From an uncultured Colwellia sp. (GTDB lineage: Bacteria > Pseudomonadota > Gammaproteobacteria > Enterobacterales > Alteromonadaceae), in contig CAJWBY010000013.1 of the NCBI GenBank assembly GCA_913020705.1, positions 1-50,391 on the forward strand: 50,391 nt of DNA. Reading direction: 5' to 3'. Each line of letters begins with the position of its first letter. Position 1 is the stretch's first letter. This document shows positions 26,148-34,785 of the stretch, piece by piece. The notes under the pieces are model-generated. The model was not told the origin of the DNA and ran no database searches. It saw only the letters and a list, made by a program, of their open reading frames with translations. The translations under genes were made by a program, and so were the position numbers.

Positions 26148-26411
26148 AAAATAGTTATTCTCTAAAATTCACACCTAATTTAGCATTAAACACTTAATGA
26201 TAAATGTTGCCACATACTTTCTAAAAGGTAACGAGTGTCAACTTTCTGATATATCGACATATTATTACAAATAGTCAATTAAGCTATTAGAATCACACAT
26301 TGAAGAGAACTCAATATCATTAATCAATAAATCGGTTATAGATATACGTGGACTTTTCTCAACTTGGCTCTTATTATTTATCTCAATAGTAAAATTTAAT
26401 GGAATTTTTAA

Positions 26412-29120
26412 ATGAATAAGTTATTCAGTATGTTGTTCGTCATTTCGACCATCCTACTTTCTGCTTGTAACGGTCACTCGGGTGAAAATGAAGAGGACAC
26501 TTCTGTTACCTCAGATGCTGCAACTATTTCAGTTATTTTACTTAATGCCCAGGGTGAAAGTGAGCAAAGTTTTGAGCAAGATGAAACCATCACTGTACAA
26601 GTAACGATTAAAGATGAGTCTGGTGCACCGGTAAGTAATGAACGCGTTGATTTTTCAGCAGACTTAGGTACGCTTTCTTTAGGCTCAAAGCTCACTAATG
26701 ACTCTGGTATAGCATCTATTGAAATAATCAATAACCAGACCACCTTAGGTGCTGGAACATTATTAGCCTCAACAACAAGCTTATCGGCATCAATTGATTA
26801 TGAATTTACTTCTTCTATTTCTTCCGAAGCGACAAATATTTCAATTATTTTACTTGATAGCCAGGGCGAAAATGAACAAAGTTTTGATAGAGACGAAACG
26901 ATCACAGCGCAAGTCACTATAACGGATGAATCAGGTGAACCAGTAAGTAATATGCGCGTTGATTTTTCAGCAGACTTAGCCAACCTTTCGTTAGACGCAA
27001 AACTCACCAATGACTCCGGTGAAGCATCCATTGAAATAATGAATACCGAGGCGGTTTTAGGTGCTGGAACATTATCTGTTTCAACCGTAAGCTTATCTGC
27101 ATCGATAGATTATGAATTTATTGGTGACGCTTCAATTGAACAGTTTTCAACACTATCAGTACTGATGAGTGTAAATGGTAGCGTTAGCAATCAATTCAGC
27201 GTTGATGAACAAGCACAAATTTTAATCACATTGAACGACGGTAATGGTGATGCCGTTGAGAATGAAATTGTTAATTTTACTGTTGATGCTGGCGTGTTGA
27301 GCGCTGACTCAGCATTAACCAATGAAAACGGGCAAGCGTCAGTAACTTTATCAGGAAACGATATAGAAGGTGCTGGTGTGGCGATTGTCTCATTAAGTAA
27401 TAATAGTGCTATTAGTAACCGCATCAATTTTCAAATTTCACCTTCAAGTACTATTCTCGAAGATACTCGTTTAGGGTATTTTGACGACAACAACGAATTT
27501 GTCGAAGGCGAAATAAAATCTTCTATAACAAATACTATCATTAGCGCCGGCGGCACATTAGGCTTATTCGTAGATTTAGTTGACAGTGAAAACAATCGTA
27601 TAAATACCCCTACTGCAGTAACATTTACTTCTAACTGTGTTATGAATGGCAAAGCGACCATTGATAACTCCGTATTTAGTATTAAAGGCAGTGCCAGTGC
27701 AACTTTTGAGGATATAGATTGTGCAGGTACGTCAGGTACTGAAGATGTCATCATTGCGTCAATTACCGCCAATGGTATTACCAATACAGCATCAATTGAC
27801 GTTGAGATAACAGGAGAAGAATTAGGCTCTATTGAATTTGTCTCGGCGATGCCCAGTTCGATAGTTATTAAAGGCAGCGGTGGCGTAGAAACATCTACCG
27901 TAACTTTTTTACTAAAAAGTGCATTAGGTAATGTACTTGCCCAGCAATTAGTCGAGTTTAGTTTGGACTCATCGTTAGGAGGCATTAGTTTAAGTCGGGA
28001 GTCAGGCTTTACCAATAGTCAAGGTCTGATCACCACACAAGTGTCCTCAGGTACTGTACCTTCAGTCGTTAGAGTTACCGCACAAGCAAGTATGGATGTT
28101 GATGGGGAAACCACCACAGTGCAAACTCAATCAAGTGAGTTATCTGTAAATACGGGTTTACCTGAGCAATCTTCGATAACGATTGCTGCAAGTGTGTTAA
28201 ACCCAGAAGCCAGTACCATTGGTGAAGAATCTGTTATTTCTGTTTGGCTCGCTGATAGCTTTAATAACCCTGTTCCTGATGGAACCACCGTAAACTTTAC
28301 AACAGAAGGTGGCACTATAGAACCAAGTTGTAACACTGCATCAGGCAACTGCTCTGTAACCTGGACTTCTACAGAACCTTTCCCAACAGATCATCGTTCA
28401 ACAATTCTTGCCACTACTTCAGGGCATGAAACATTTTTTGATGTAAATGGTAATAATGTTTTTGATGATGAGGACGGTGAAGCGATAAGCAATGCAGATG
28501 TGAATTCAGGTTTTGGCCGCCAAACGCCATTATCTTCAGGGTTTGTTGATATGTCAGAAGCATGGCGTGATGACAATGAAGACAATATAAAAGATCCTGA
28601 AGAAACAAAGTTTTTTGATAACAATAATGATGGCTCATTTAATGATGCTGATGGATTATTTAACGGCCCTCAATGTACCGGAACTAAATGCGATGAAAAC
28701 GCTAAAAAAGCGACATTAAGAAAAGCGTTAGTATTGATCATGTCTAGTGCCTCTTCTCCAAATTATGTATTGTCTGATCTCGATGAAAGTACAACCTACG
28801 CTGACAACAATGGTAGTAATACTGAACTTCCTGATATATCAGACGGTGATTCATTAACATTAAGGTTTCGTTTCGCTGATAGTGCTATGCAAGTTTTGCC
28901 ACTAGGTACCACAATTAGTGTTTCTTTAGCTGGTGGTGATTTACAAGGAACGACAGATGTAGAAATAGGAAATACCTCATTAAGCGGCTACCGTTCAATG
29001 GATTTTACTGTTAATAATGCAGCAGGTGGAGATCCTGAGCAAGCAACGTTAACAATCAGTATTAAAACACCAGATACAGCATCTACAACCTACGTAAGCA
29101 AAACAGTTTCACTTTTATAG
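26412..29120 (+). CDS. large surface lipoprotein with bacterial Ig-like repeats
   Basis: This 902-residue protein has a lipoprotein signal peptide with lipobox LSAC (Cys19); Asn at +2 suggests outer-membrane sorting. The body is Big_1/invasin-like beta domains. Each carries patterns such as VTIKDESGAPVSNERVDFSA, LTNDSGIASIEI and LGAGTL. Residues 39-142 and 143-246 are a near-identical 104-residue tandem pair, a third copy (about 247-343) is diverged, and further Ig-like modules continue to about 640. Near residue 677 (DVNGNNVFDDEDGE) and 735 (DNNNDGSFNDADG) are Asp-rich loops resembling dockerin or thrombospondin Ca2+ sites. A GGA ribosome binding site precedes the ATG. Related proteins act in adhesion or cell-surface contact; the function here is unproven. 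It may be regulated with the neighbouring c-di-GMP genes, but there is no direct sign of it. Confidence 0.85.
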   Translation: MNKLFSMLFVISTILLSACNGHSGENEEDTSVTSDAATISVILLNAQGESEQSFEQDETITVQVTIKDESGAPVSNERVDFSADLGTLSLGSKLTNDSGIASIEIINNQTTLGAGTLLASTTSLSASIDYEFTSSISSEATNISIILLDSQGENEQSFDRDETITAQVTITDESGEPVSNMRVDFSADLANLSLDAKLTNDSGEASIEIMNTEAVLGAGTLSVSTVSLSASIDYEFIGDASIEQFSTLSVLMSVNGSVSNQFSVDEQAQILITLNDGNGDAVENEIVNFTVDAGVLSADSALTNENGQASVTLSGNDIEGAGVAIVSLSNNSAISNRINFQISPSSTILEDTRLGYFDDNNEFVEGEIKSSITNTIISAGGTLGLFVDLVDSENNRINTPTAVTFTSNCVMNGKATIDNSVFSIKGSASATFEDIDCAGTSGTEDVIIASITANGITNTASIDVEITGEELGSIEFVSAMPSSIVIKGSGGVETSTVTFLLKSALGNVLAQQLVEFSLDSSLGGISLSRESGFTNSQGLITTQVSSGTVPSVVRVTAQASMDVDGETTTVQTQSSELSVNTGLPEQSSITIAASVLNPEASTIGEESVISVWLADSFNNPVPDGTTVNFTTEGGTIEPSCNTASGNCSVTWTSTEPFPTDHRSTILATTSGHETFFDVNGNNVFDDEDGEAISNADVNSGFGRQTPLSSGFVDMSEAWRDDNEDNIKDPEETKFFDNNNDGSFNDADGLFNGPQCTGTKCDENAKKATLRKALVLIMSSASSPNYVLSDLDESTTYADNNGSNTELPDISDGDSLTLRFRFADSAMQVLPLGTTISVSLAGGDLQGTTDVEIGNTSLSGYRSMDFTVNNAAGGDPEQATLTISIKTPDTASTTYVSKTVSLL
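26526..27149 (+). repeat. two tandem copies of a 312-nt coding repeat
   Basis: Two in-frame units of 312 nt (104 codons), 26526-26837 and 26838-27149, start ATTTCAGTTATTTTACTT and ATTTCAATTATTTTACTT. They share long stretches in both DNA and protein, for example GCGTTGATTTTTCAGCAGACTTA. Each encodes one Ig-like module. High DNA identity points to recent duplication and possible copy-number change by recombination. Confidence 0.85.
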
Positions 29121-29131
29121 TAATTTAACAT

Positions 29132-29157
29132 GAGGCTAACGAAACTTCGTTAGCCTC
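29132..29157 (+). terminator. hairpin after the Ig-repeat lipoprotein gene
   Basis: GAGGCTAACGA and TCGTTAGCCTC form a perfect 11-bp stem with a 4-nt loop, starting 12 nt after the stop codon. The following sequence is pyrimidine-rich (TTCCCTC) and lacks a long T-run, so termination may be incomplete. The rest of the gap to 29486 shows no gene or clear motif. Confidence 0.7.
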
Positions 29158-29486
29158 TTCCCTCATAATGCCATTTAGTCATACCACTTTTTTCATCTAT
29201 CCTTGGTTATAACTGACTATTCCATGTGTATGTCTCAATACTTGAATACGTGATCTATCCTTCAAGCTGACAGAAAGGTTGAAGACTATACTCTCGATAT
29301 ATAATTGGTAAAGCGTCAAATAACTAAACCAAAAAATTCAAAAAATAATATCTGTTTAAGAATATATTGAAGGTGTTGTGATTTAAAAAGGGATGAGTGC
29401 TTTATTGTGAAAAGCGTTTAAACGATGATTTTGAACAAGTGTGAACAAAACCATCGTGCTTTAACTAATGAATAGATAGACAATAA

Positions 29487-30896
29487 TTATTTTCTAAAAT
29501 TCACACCTGATTGCGCTGAAAAATATGCAAACACGGTGTAAACAGCTGTCGCCTGTTTCAAATCATCAGGATTCACTTTATCTAACGTATCATTCTCTGT
29601 GTGATGATAATCAAAGTACTTTGAACCATCAGGGGCAAAATTCATACTCGGCATACCTGCTGCACTCATCACACTCATATCCGATTGTGCTTTAGCATTA
29701 TTATCGTTTGATAGCTCAACACCCAAAGATGATAAATGTTTAGCAAGGTCGCTAATTGCGCCTAATGATTTTTTGCCTACGCCGGAGGTCATTTTGTAAA
29801 TTTTACCAACGCCAAAATCCCATTCAGCACCAATAATATGATTAGCCATGTTATCCTTGTGGATATTCATATATTCTTTCGCTCCCAATAAACCAACTTC
29901 TTCAGCGGCAAAAAGAATCACGCGAATAGTACGCTTTGGGCGTTCAGGTAATTGTGCAATATGATGAGCAGATGCCAACATCATAGCAACACCCATACCG
30001 TCATCTAGAGCACCTGTACCGACATCCCAGCTATCAAGGTGCGCGCCAATTGAAACAATTTCATCTGGGAATTCGCTACCGGTAATCTCACCAATAACAT
30101 TTGCAGAAACAGCGGTAACTTTAGGATCTGTATGGCTGGTCAATTTTAAATAAAAGCTCACGGGCTTATTGCGTTTTAACTGATTAACTAACAAATCAGC
30201 ATCAGGGTTTGAAATAGCAGCGGCAGGTATTTTTTTCACGCCAGCTTCATAACGCATAATACCCGTATGAGCAATTCGATTATTATCAGTACCAACAGAG
30301 CGCATGATTAATGCTGACGCACCTTTTTTCGCTGCAACGTTAGCACCTCCAACACGAGCACCTACTGCTGGACCATATCCTGAACCTGTAATATCGCGTT
30401 CCATTTGATAAGAAATAAAAGCAATTTTTCCCTGTAAACTATTATCAGGTGCGGCTTGCAAATCAGCTAAAGTTTCAAAATGTGCAATATTCGCCGTCAG
30501 CCCACTTTCACTCGTTGCGATACTACCACCAAGTGCCATAGCGACAATTTTATGTGGGTATGGAGTAATAATTTTAGCTTTTGCTTCTCCGCGCTGCCAA
30601 AAAGTACCTGTAACCTCTTCAGTCCAGACCTTATCAAAGCCGAGTGTTTTCATTTTTTCTTGCGCCCAAATGACAGCTTTCCTGTCGCCTTCAGAGCCCA
30701 TTAAACGATGACCAACTTCGGTCGTTAACGACTCCAAGACTTGATAAGATAAATTAGATTCCAAAGCCGTACTTTTTAGTTGTGCTAATTCTTTACTTTC
30801 TAATTTAGTGAGTGTTGCCGCTGAACTTGATAAAGCTAAGAAAACACTACTTACAACAAGTGTTTTTATTACTGATTGAAAATACATTTTACGCAT
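29487..30896 (-). CDS. secreted M28 family zinc metallopeptidase (carboxypeptidase Q-like)
   Basis: This 469-residue protein has a signal peptide (about 1-27, ALSSSAA). A PA-like insert lies at about 140-270. The M28 catalytic domain has zinc ligands in GAHLDSWDVG and ALDDGMGVAM, the general base pair in FAAEEVGLLGA, a later Asp in GAEWDFGVGK, and the final His in YFDYHHTENDTLD. All expected residues are present. The family removes amino acids from peptides; here it probably feeds peptide use outside the cytoplasm. The ribosome binding site AGGGAA is strong and fixes the start at 30896. It lies convergent to the Ig lipoprotein gene. Confidence 0.92.
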   Translation of the reverse strand: MRKMYFQSVIKTLVVSSVFLALSSSAATLTKLESKELAQLKSTALESNLSYQVLESLTTEVGHRLMGSEGDRKAVIWAQEKMKTLGFDKVWTEEVTGTFWQRGEAKAKIITPYPHKIVAMALGGSIATSESGLTANIAHFETLADLQAAPDNSLQGKIAFISYQMERDITGSGYGPAVGARVGGANVAAKKGASALIMRSVGTDNNRIAHTGIMRYEAGVKKIPAAAISNPDADLLVNQLKRNKPVSFYLKLTSHTDPKVTAVSANVIGEITGSEFPDEIVSIGAHLDSWDVGTGALDDGMGVAMMLASAHHIAQLPERPKRTIRVILFAAEEVGLLGAKEYMNIHKDNMANHIIGAEWDFGVGKIYKMTSGVGKKSLGAISDLAKHLSSLGVELSNDNNAKAQSDMSVMSAAGMPSMNFAPDGSKYFDYHHTENDTLDKVNPDDLKQATAVYTVFAYFSAQSGVNFRK

Positions 30897-30920
30897 TACA
30901 TTCCCTTCCCTTTTATGGGT

Positions 30921-30950
30921 ATTTTAATATTCGAATGTATGCAGTATCAA
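30921..30950 (-). promoter_or_regulatory. probable sigma-70 promoter of the M28 peptidase gene
   Basis: On the minus strand, TTGATA (-35, 30945-30950) and TAAAAT (-10, 30921-30926) are spaced 18 nt, with both hexamers at 5 of 6 matches. They lie just upstream of a good ribosome binding site and the ATG at 30896. The gap between this promoter and the erpA terminator holds no established gene. Confidence 0.5.
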
Positions 30951-31141
30951 GAATCTTGCGTCGACATGCAAACAGCTTCACCTTAAAAAAGTGGTGAACT
31001 GTCTTTTATACTTTTAATTTAATTATTAAGAGGCTGCACCAAGAAAATGTTTGCCAGATTTAAAACGCTTTTAGTTAGCAAAGTTCATAAATATATAAGG
31101 AAGAAGTAACATTTAGCTCAATGAATTAATACGATTAAGCA

Positions 31142-31177
31142 CAAAAAAGCCAGTGAGAATATCACTGGCTATTTTTT
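31142..31177. terminator. rho-independent terminator of erpA
   Basis: AGCCAGTGA and TCACTGGCT form a perfect 9-bp stem with a 5-nt loop, flanked by A-run and T-run on both strands. It starts 30 nt after the erpA stop on the minus strand and could also stop transcription from the left. It lies in the 303-nt gap between the M28 and erpA genes. That gap otherwise holds only a possible 20-codon ORF (31047-31109). Confidence 0.88.
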
Positions 31178-31199
31178 AATTCAATGTCACGACGTATGC

Positions 31200-31541
31200 T
31201 TAGATTGAAAAGGATGATCCACAGCCACACGTTGATGATGCATTAGGATTATTGACTAAAAATCGACTACCTTCTAAACCTTCAATATAATCAACTTCAC
31301 CGTCGACTAAATATTGTAAACTCATAGGATCAATGACCATAGTCACACCTTTTTTCACGATGGTCATATCACCATCATTCACTTTTTCATCAAAAGTGAA
31401 ACCATATTGAAATCCAGAGCAACCACCACCCGTTACATAAACTCTTAATTTTAATTCCGGATTTTCTTCTTCGGTAATTAAAGACAATACTTTAGTTGCT
31501 GCGGCATCGGAAAATTTTATCGGTAACTCGGGAGTTGACAT
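31200..31541 (-). CDS. erpA: iron-sulfur cluster insertion protein ErpA
   Basis: This 113-residue A-type carrier has three conserved cysteines: one in [13 protein letters not shown] (about Cys41) and two in the C-terminal CGCGSSFSI. The family hands [4Fe-4S] or [2Fe-2S] clusters to apoproteins such as the isoprenoid enzymes IspG/IspH. Start ATG 31541 gives the standard ErpA N-terminus ([13 protein letters not shown]). It is monocistronic with its own promoter, overlapped by an IscR-type operator, and a strong terminator. Confidence 0.96.
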   Translation of the reverse strand: MSTPELPIKFSDAAATKVLSLITEEENPELKLRVYVTGGGCSGFQYGFTFDEKVNDGDMTIVKKGVTMVIDPMSLQYLVDGEVDYIEGLEGSRFLVNNPNASSTCGCGSSFSI

Positions 31542-31584
31542 ATTGCTCTACTTACAAAGGTGTGTACGGAAGTGTATCGCGTGC

Positions 31585-31617
31585 ATTATCGTAAACTTGA
31601 CTAATTTAGTCAAGTAT
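31585..31617 (-). promoter_or_regulatory. erpA promoter overlapped by a near-consensus IscR type 1 site
   Basis: On the minus strand, TTGACT (-35, 31608-31613), a 17-nt spacer and GATAAT (-10, 31585-31590) form a good sigma-70 promoter. A perfect 21-nt palindrome (31595-31615; half-site ACTTGACTAA) covers the -35. Reading the 25-nt IscR type 1 consensus as ATA-S-Y-Y-GACT-R-W-W-W-Y-AGTC-R-R-S-TAT, only one position differs (TTT for the last TAT). [2Fe-2S]-IscR should repress erpA when clusters are plentiful, as in E. coli. Confidence 0.87.
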
Positions 31618-31663
31618 TACTGATTTAGACATGCTTATTAAAAAAAGGCGCAAAAAAATCGGA

Positions 31664-32395
31664 TTACGGTGTGTTTTTTAATAATTCTCTCCACATAAAG
31701 CTCTCATCTATCTGCTGATGCTTTTGCCATCTGCTCTTAGGTAAAATTGTGGCTAACTCTAACTTCTCGGGTAAAAAGTTATCAGGAAGCGATAATTCAC
31801 CTTCAACTATTTGGAAATATTGGAAACTAAAGGATAAATCCTTTGTTGTTAATGTAGATATATTACTTAATTTCAATTGGCTTGGCTTATTATCTAAAGT
31901 GCCAAACAATGTGAAATCGACATAACCTTTAACAAATCGCTTACGCACTTCCTGTTGCAATAACACAACTTGAAAACGAAAATGATTTGGGCTTCCCGTA
32001 GGGTAAATAGACATTCGGTCTACCATTAAACCATCCGCTGTTTTTTCAGGAGCCATGACTTTTTCATAGAAAGCTAATTCTCTTTTAACTTGATAATGCT
32101 CAGACTCCATATTTTTCAACAGTTGTTGCGAACGTTGATTGGCCATTCTCTCAACTTCTAACTCAACTTCTAACGTATTAATTCGATTGTTTTGTTGAAC
32201 GTTTTTTTCATACATGATGTCCAAACGTGTTTTTTGTTTTTCTAGCGTGTTGATTTGATAGCCATGGTAAAAATTCCCAATACGATAGCCACTGTATACA
32301 CATATGACAATAATGAGCATGAGTAAAAGAGCTGAACGGAATGTACCGAATCGAACAACAACTGTTTTTAGATTTATTTTAGCTAACCAATTCAT
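31664..32395 (-). CDS. DUF6776-like single-pass membrane protein
   Basis: This is a 243-residue protein of unknown function. One transmembrane helix (about residues 20-41, LLLMLIIVICVYSGYRI) is followed by a long coiled coil (about 45-105, rich in Glu/Gln/Arg/Leu) and a beta-rich periplasmic domain (GSPNHFRFQVVLLQQEVRKR, KDLSFSFQYFQIVEGEL). It resembles the DUF6776 family of Alteromonadales, by recollection of layout and motif style. The topology recalls an inner-membrane scaffold; bactofilin genes are sometimes nearby in relatives, but not here. It lies upstream of erpA on the same strand, with the erpA promoter between them, and is divergent from the ClC gene. Confidence 0.7.
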   Translation of the reverse strand: MNWLAKINLKTVVVRFGTFRSALLLMLIIVICVYSGYRIGNFYHGYQINTLEKQKTRLDIMYEKNVQQNNRINTLEVELEVERMANQRSQQLLKNMESEHYQVKRELAFYEKVMAPEKTADGLMVDRMSIYPTGSPNHFRFQVVLLQQEVRKRFVKGYVDFTLFGTLDNKPSQLKLSNISTLTTKDLSFSFQYFQIVEGELSLPDNFLPEKLELATILPKSRWQKHQQIDESFMWRELLKNTP

Positions 32396-32469
32396 TTGAA
32401 AAGTATTATGATATCCACTTGTTGATAAATATTTTAGGCTAGATCAAGAAAGGTGACCCCTTCATTATT

Positions 32470-34173
32470 ATGAAATCGCTCTCTTTACTAAAAAAACGTT
32501 TAGCCTTACCCCAAACCTCTTGGCAACTTTGTTTGTTAGCTGCTATTGGTGGCACTGCATCTGCACTTTTAGTTGTGCTATTCATCTTTAGTATCGACTC
32601 AATTCAAAGTCTTTATCTAAACCAAAAAGACAACTATACCAGCTTAAATGGGTTAAGTCGTTTTCATTTGCCTATAGTCGGCGGATTAATAATTTTATTT
32701 TTTGCTTGGTTAACCGGATACCAATATTTACGCACCGGTATCCCTTTTATTTTACATCGCTTGAAAATAGCAAACGGTATCATTCCCTTTCGTAATACCC
32801 TAAATCAATTTTTTGGTAGTGTAATTGCATTAGCATCAGGATTTTCAGTCGGTAAAGAAGGGCCTGCTATACACTTAGGTGCGGCTTGCAGCAGTTATAT
32901 AGGTAGCAAACTAAATTTACCCTTCAATACCATACGTACACTTTGTGCATGTGGAATAGCCGCTGGAATATCTGCATGTTTTAATACACCACTTGCTGCT
33001 GTTATTTTTGTTATGGAAGTTATTTTACGTGAATATAAAGTACATATTTTTATTCCCGTAATGATTGCTTCACTCATTGGCTCAATGATTACCCGTAGTA
33101 TTTTTGGATCTGGACATGAATTTGAATATTTTGAAAAAATATCTATTAGCTTTCATCATTACCCTGCCCTTGTTTTTTTGGGACTCGTACTCGGTTTATT
33201 AGCCTATGGTTTTAACAAGTACTTAGTACTTATCATAAAATATTCAAGCTCAATTCATATTGTGAGCCGCATTTTACTTGCCGCAATTATCACCGGTACA
33301 TTAGGTTTTTTCGTACCATTTGCTATGGGTACAGATTTAAGTGCCATAACCTTTGCTTTAGAAAATAATCTTCAATTACAATTATTGCTTGGATTATTGT
33401 TTGCCAAAATATTGATGACTATAACCGCTTTAGGCTTGGGTATTCCTGGCGGGATTATTGGTCCTATTATTGGCATAGGTGCCATTGCAGGTACTTGTGT
33501 ATCCATGTTAGTGACTGGATACTTACCAGGAGAAAGCTTTGCTAGTGATTATGCATTAATGGGCATGGCTGGCTTTTTAGCTGCAACGCTCAACGCCCCT
33601 CTGGCCGCATTATTAACAGTCGTTGAATTATCAAATCAGTTAGAAGCAGTTGTACCTGCAATGATCGTAATAACCACTGCCTGTGTTTTTTCAGGACAGG
33701 TATTTAGAAATCGCTCTATTTTCATTATGCAACTTGAACAACAGGGCCTTAAGTATCGGAAATCTCCTATTGAGAAATCACTACAACGGATAGGTGTTTT
33801 GGGTGTACTGCAAGAAAATATCAAAGTGTATCAGCAGGAATGTTCTCCTGATATTTTAACGTCATTGAAAAAAATTCAACTATTGAATCATGTCATCATT
33901 CAATCATCGGATAAAATAAACGAAGGTTCCACTTCTTCAACATTTTCATGGTTAAAAATCGAACATAACCCAAACACAAGTAGTGTTGAAATATTGCCAT
34001 TAAAATTAATACCTTTACAAAGCCAGTCAACCTTAGCTGAGGCATATTTAGCCCTACTGGAACAACGAGATGGCGGTGTATATATTTATGATAAGGACCC
34101 TAATGATATTTTAGGGATTATTACATTCGAACAAATTAGATGTTATTTATTAGAAGGAAAAACTACGGTATGA
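32470..34173 (+). CDS. ClC family chloride channel/transporter with C-terminal CBS-like region
   Basis: This 567-residue protein has about ten membrane segments between residues 20 and 405. ClC selectivity motifs are present: RTGIPF (about 96), GKEGPAIHLGAACS (about 128, with the gating glutamate at about 130), and GIPGGIIGPIIGIGA (about 325). The C-terminal cytoplasmic part (about 430-567) looks like a diverged CBS pair (EQRDGGVYIYDKDPNDILGIITFEQI). It should move Cl-, perhaps in exchange for H+; channel or exchanger mode cannot be decided. Its TGA overlaps the hemJ ATG, so hemJ translation is coupled to it. Confidence 0.92.
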   Translation: MKSLSLLKKRLALPQTSWQLCLLAAIGGTASALLVVLFIFSIDSIQSLYLNQKDNYTSLNGLSRFHLPIVGGLIILFFAWLTGYQYLRTGIPFILHRLKIANGIIPFRNTLNQFFGSVIALASGFSVGKEGPAIHLGAACSSYIGSKLNLPFNTIRTLCACGIAAGISACFNTPLAAVIFVMEVILREYKVHIFIPVMIASLIGSMITRSIFGSGHEFEYFEKISISFHHYPALVFLGLVLGLLAYGFNKYLVLIIKYSSSIHIVSRILLAAIITGTLGFFVPFAMGTDLSAITFALENNLQLQLLLGLLFAKILMTITALGLGIPGGIIGPIIGIGAIAGTCVSMLVTGYLPGESFASDYALMGMAGFLAATLNAPLAALLTVVELSNQLEAVVPAMIVITTACVFSGQVFRNRSIFIMQLEQQGLKYRKSPIEKSLQRIGVLGVLQENIKVYQQECSPDILTSLKKIQLLNHVIIQSSDKINEGSTSSTFSWLKIEHNPNTSSVEILPLKLIPLQSQSTLAEAYLALLEQRDGGVYIYDKDPNDILGIITFEQIRCYLLEGKTTV

Positions 34174-34601
34174 CCACTCTTTTATGGCTTAAGGCTTTTC
34201 ATGTATTCTTTATGGTAGCTTGGTTTGCTGGAATTTTTTATTTACCTAGGCTGTTCGTTAATCATGCAGAAACATCAAGTAAAGAAGTTGCAGAACATTT
34301 AAAAGGCATGGAGAAACGTTTGCTTTATTTCGTTACACCCTTTGCTTTATTCACGGTAATATTTGGTATATCACTTATCTATTATTATGGTTATGATTGG
34401 TTTGTGGCTTCAAAATGGCTACACCTAAAAGTCACTTTTGTGATGTTACTTTTGGCTTATCATGGCTACTGCTTTAAGTTAGTTAAAGACTTTAGGGAAG
34501 ATAAAAATGTACATTCTGGAAAGTTTTATCGATTTTTTAATGAAGCTCCCGTTATTGTGTTGCTCATAATATTGTACTTAGTGTATTTGAAACCTTTTTA
34601 A
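34170..34601 (+). CDS. hemJ: protoporphyrinogen IX oxidase HemJ
   Basis: This 143-residue membrane protein starts MTTLLWLKAFHVFFMVAWFAGIF (residues 1-23, with the conserved His11). Four hydrophobic helices are visible, with SKWLHLKVTF and AYHGYC carrying the conserved Lys and His. HemJ oxidises protoporphyrinogen IX in the late haem pathway and replaces HemG/HemY. The start at 34170 overlaps the ClC stop (ATGA). An earlier in-frame ATG at 34140 would add ten residues with poor match. hemL, an early step of the same pathway, lies two genes downstream. Confidence 0.92.
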   Translation: MTTLLWLKAFHVFFMVAWFAGIFYLPRLFVNHAETSSKEVAEHLKGMEKRLLYFVTPFALFTVIFGISLIYYYGYDWFVASKWLHLKVTFVMLLLAYHGYCFKLVKDFREDKNVHSGKFYRFFNEAPVIVLLIILYLVYLKPF

Positions 34602-34710
34602 TTCATCACCTTAATGGGACTTTTATTCATTTCTTGTTTGATCATTTTTCACCAATGAAAAAGATCTTTTAGACATGATTCAACGTAAATTGAATATCAT
34701 CGAGAATGTA

Positions 34711-34739
34711 TTCTCAACATTTCTGATTTGTGCTATATT
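34711..34739 (+). promoter_or_regulatory. probable promoter of pyrB
   Basis: TTCTCA (-35, 34711-34716), a 17-nt spacer, and an extended -10 TGCTATATT (hexamer 34734-34739). The -35 overlaps the right half of a short palindrome, GAGAATGTATTCTC (34702-34715). It lies about 47 nt before the pyrB ATG. Confidence 0.5.
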
Positions 34740-34785
34740 CTCGCATCGAAAATAGTCGCAGCTTTATAACTTTAGGTAACTTTTT

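Noticed and set aside
27431..28015. A 194-codon antisense frame inside the Ig lipoprotein gene
   Set aside because: It is a shadow of a long, Ser/Thr-rich coding frame. It has no ribosome binding site and no recognisable domain.
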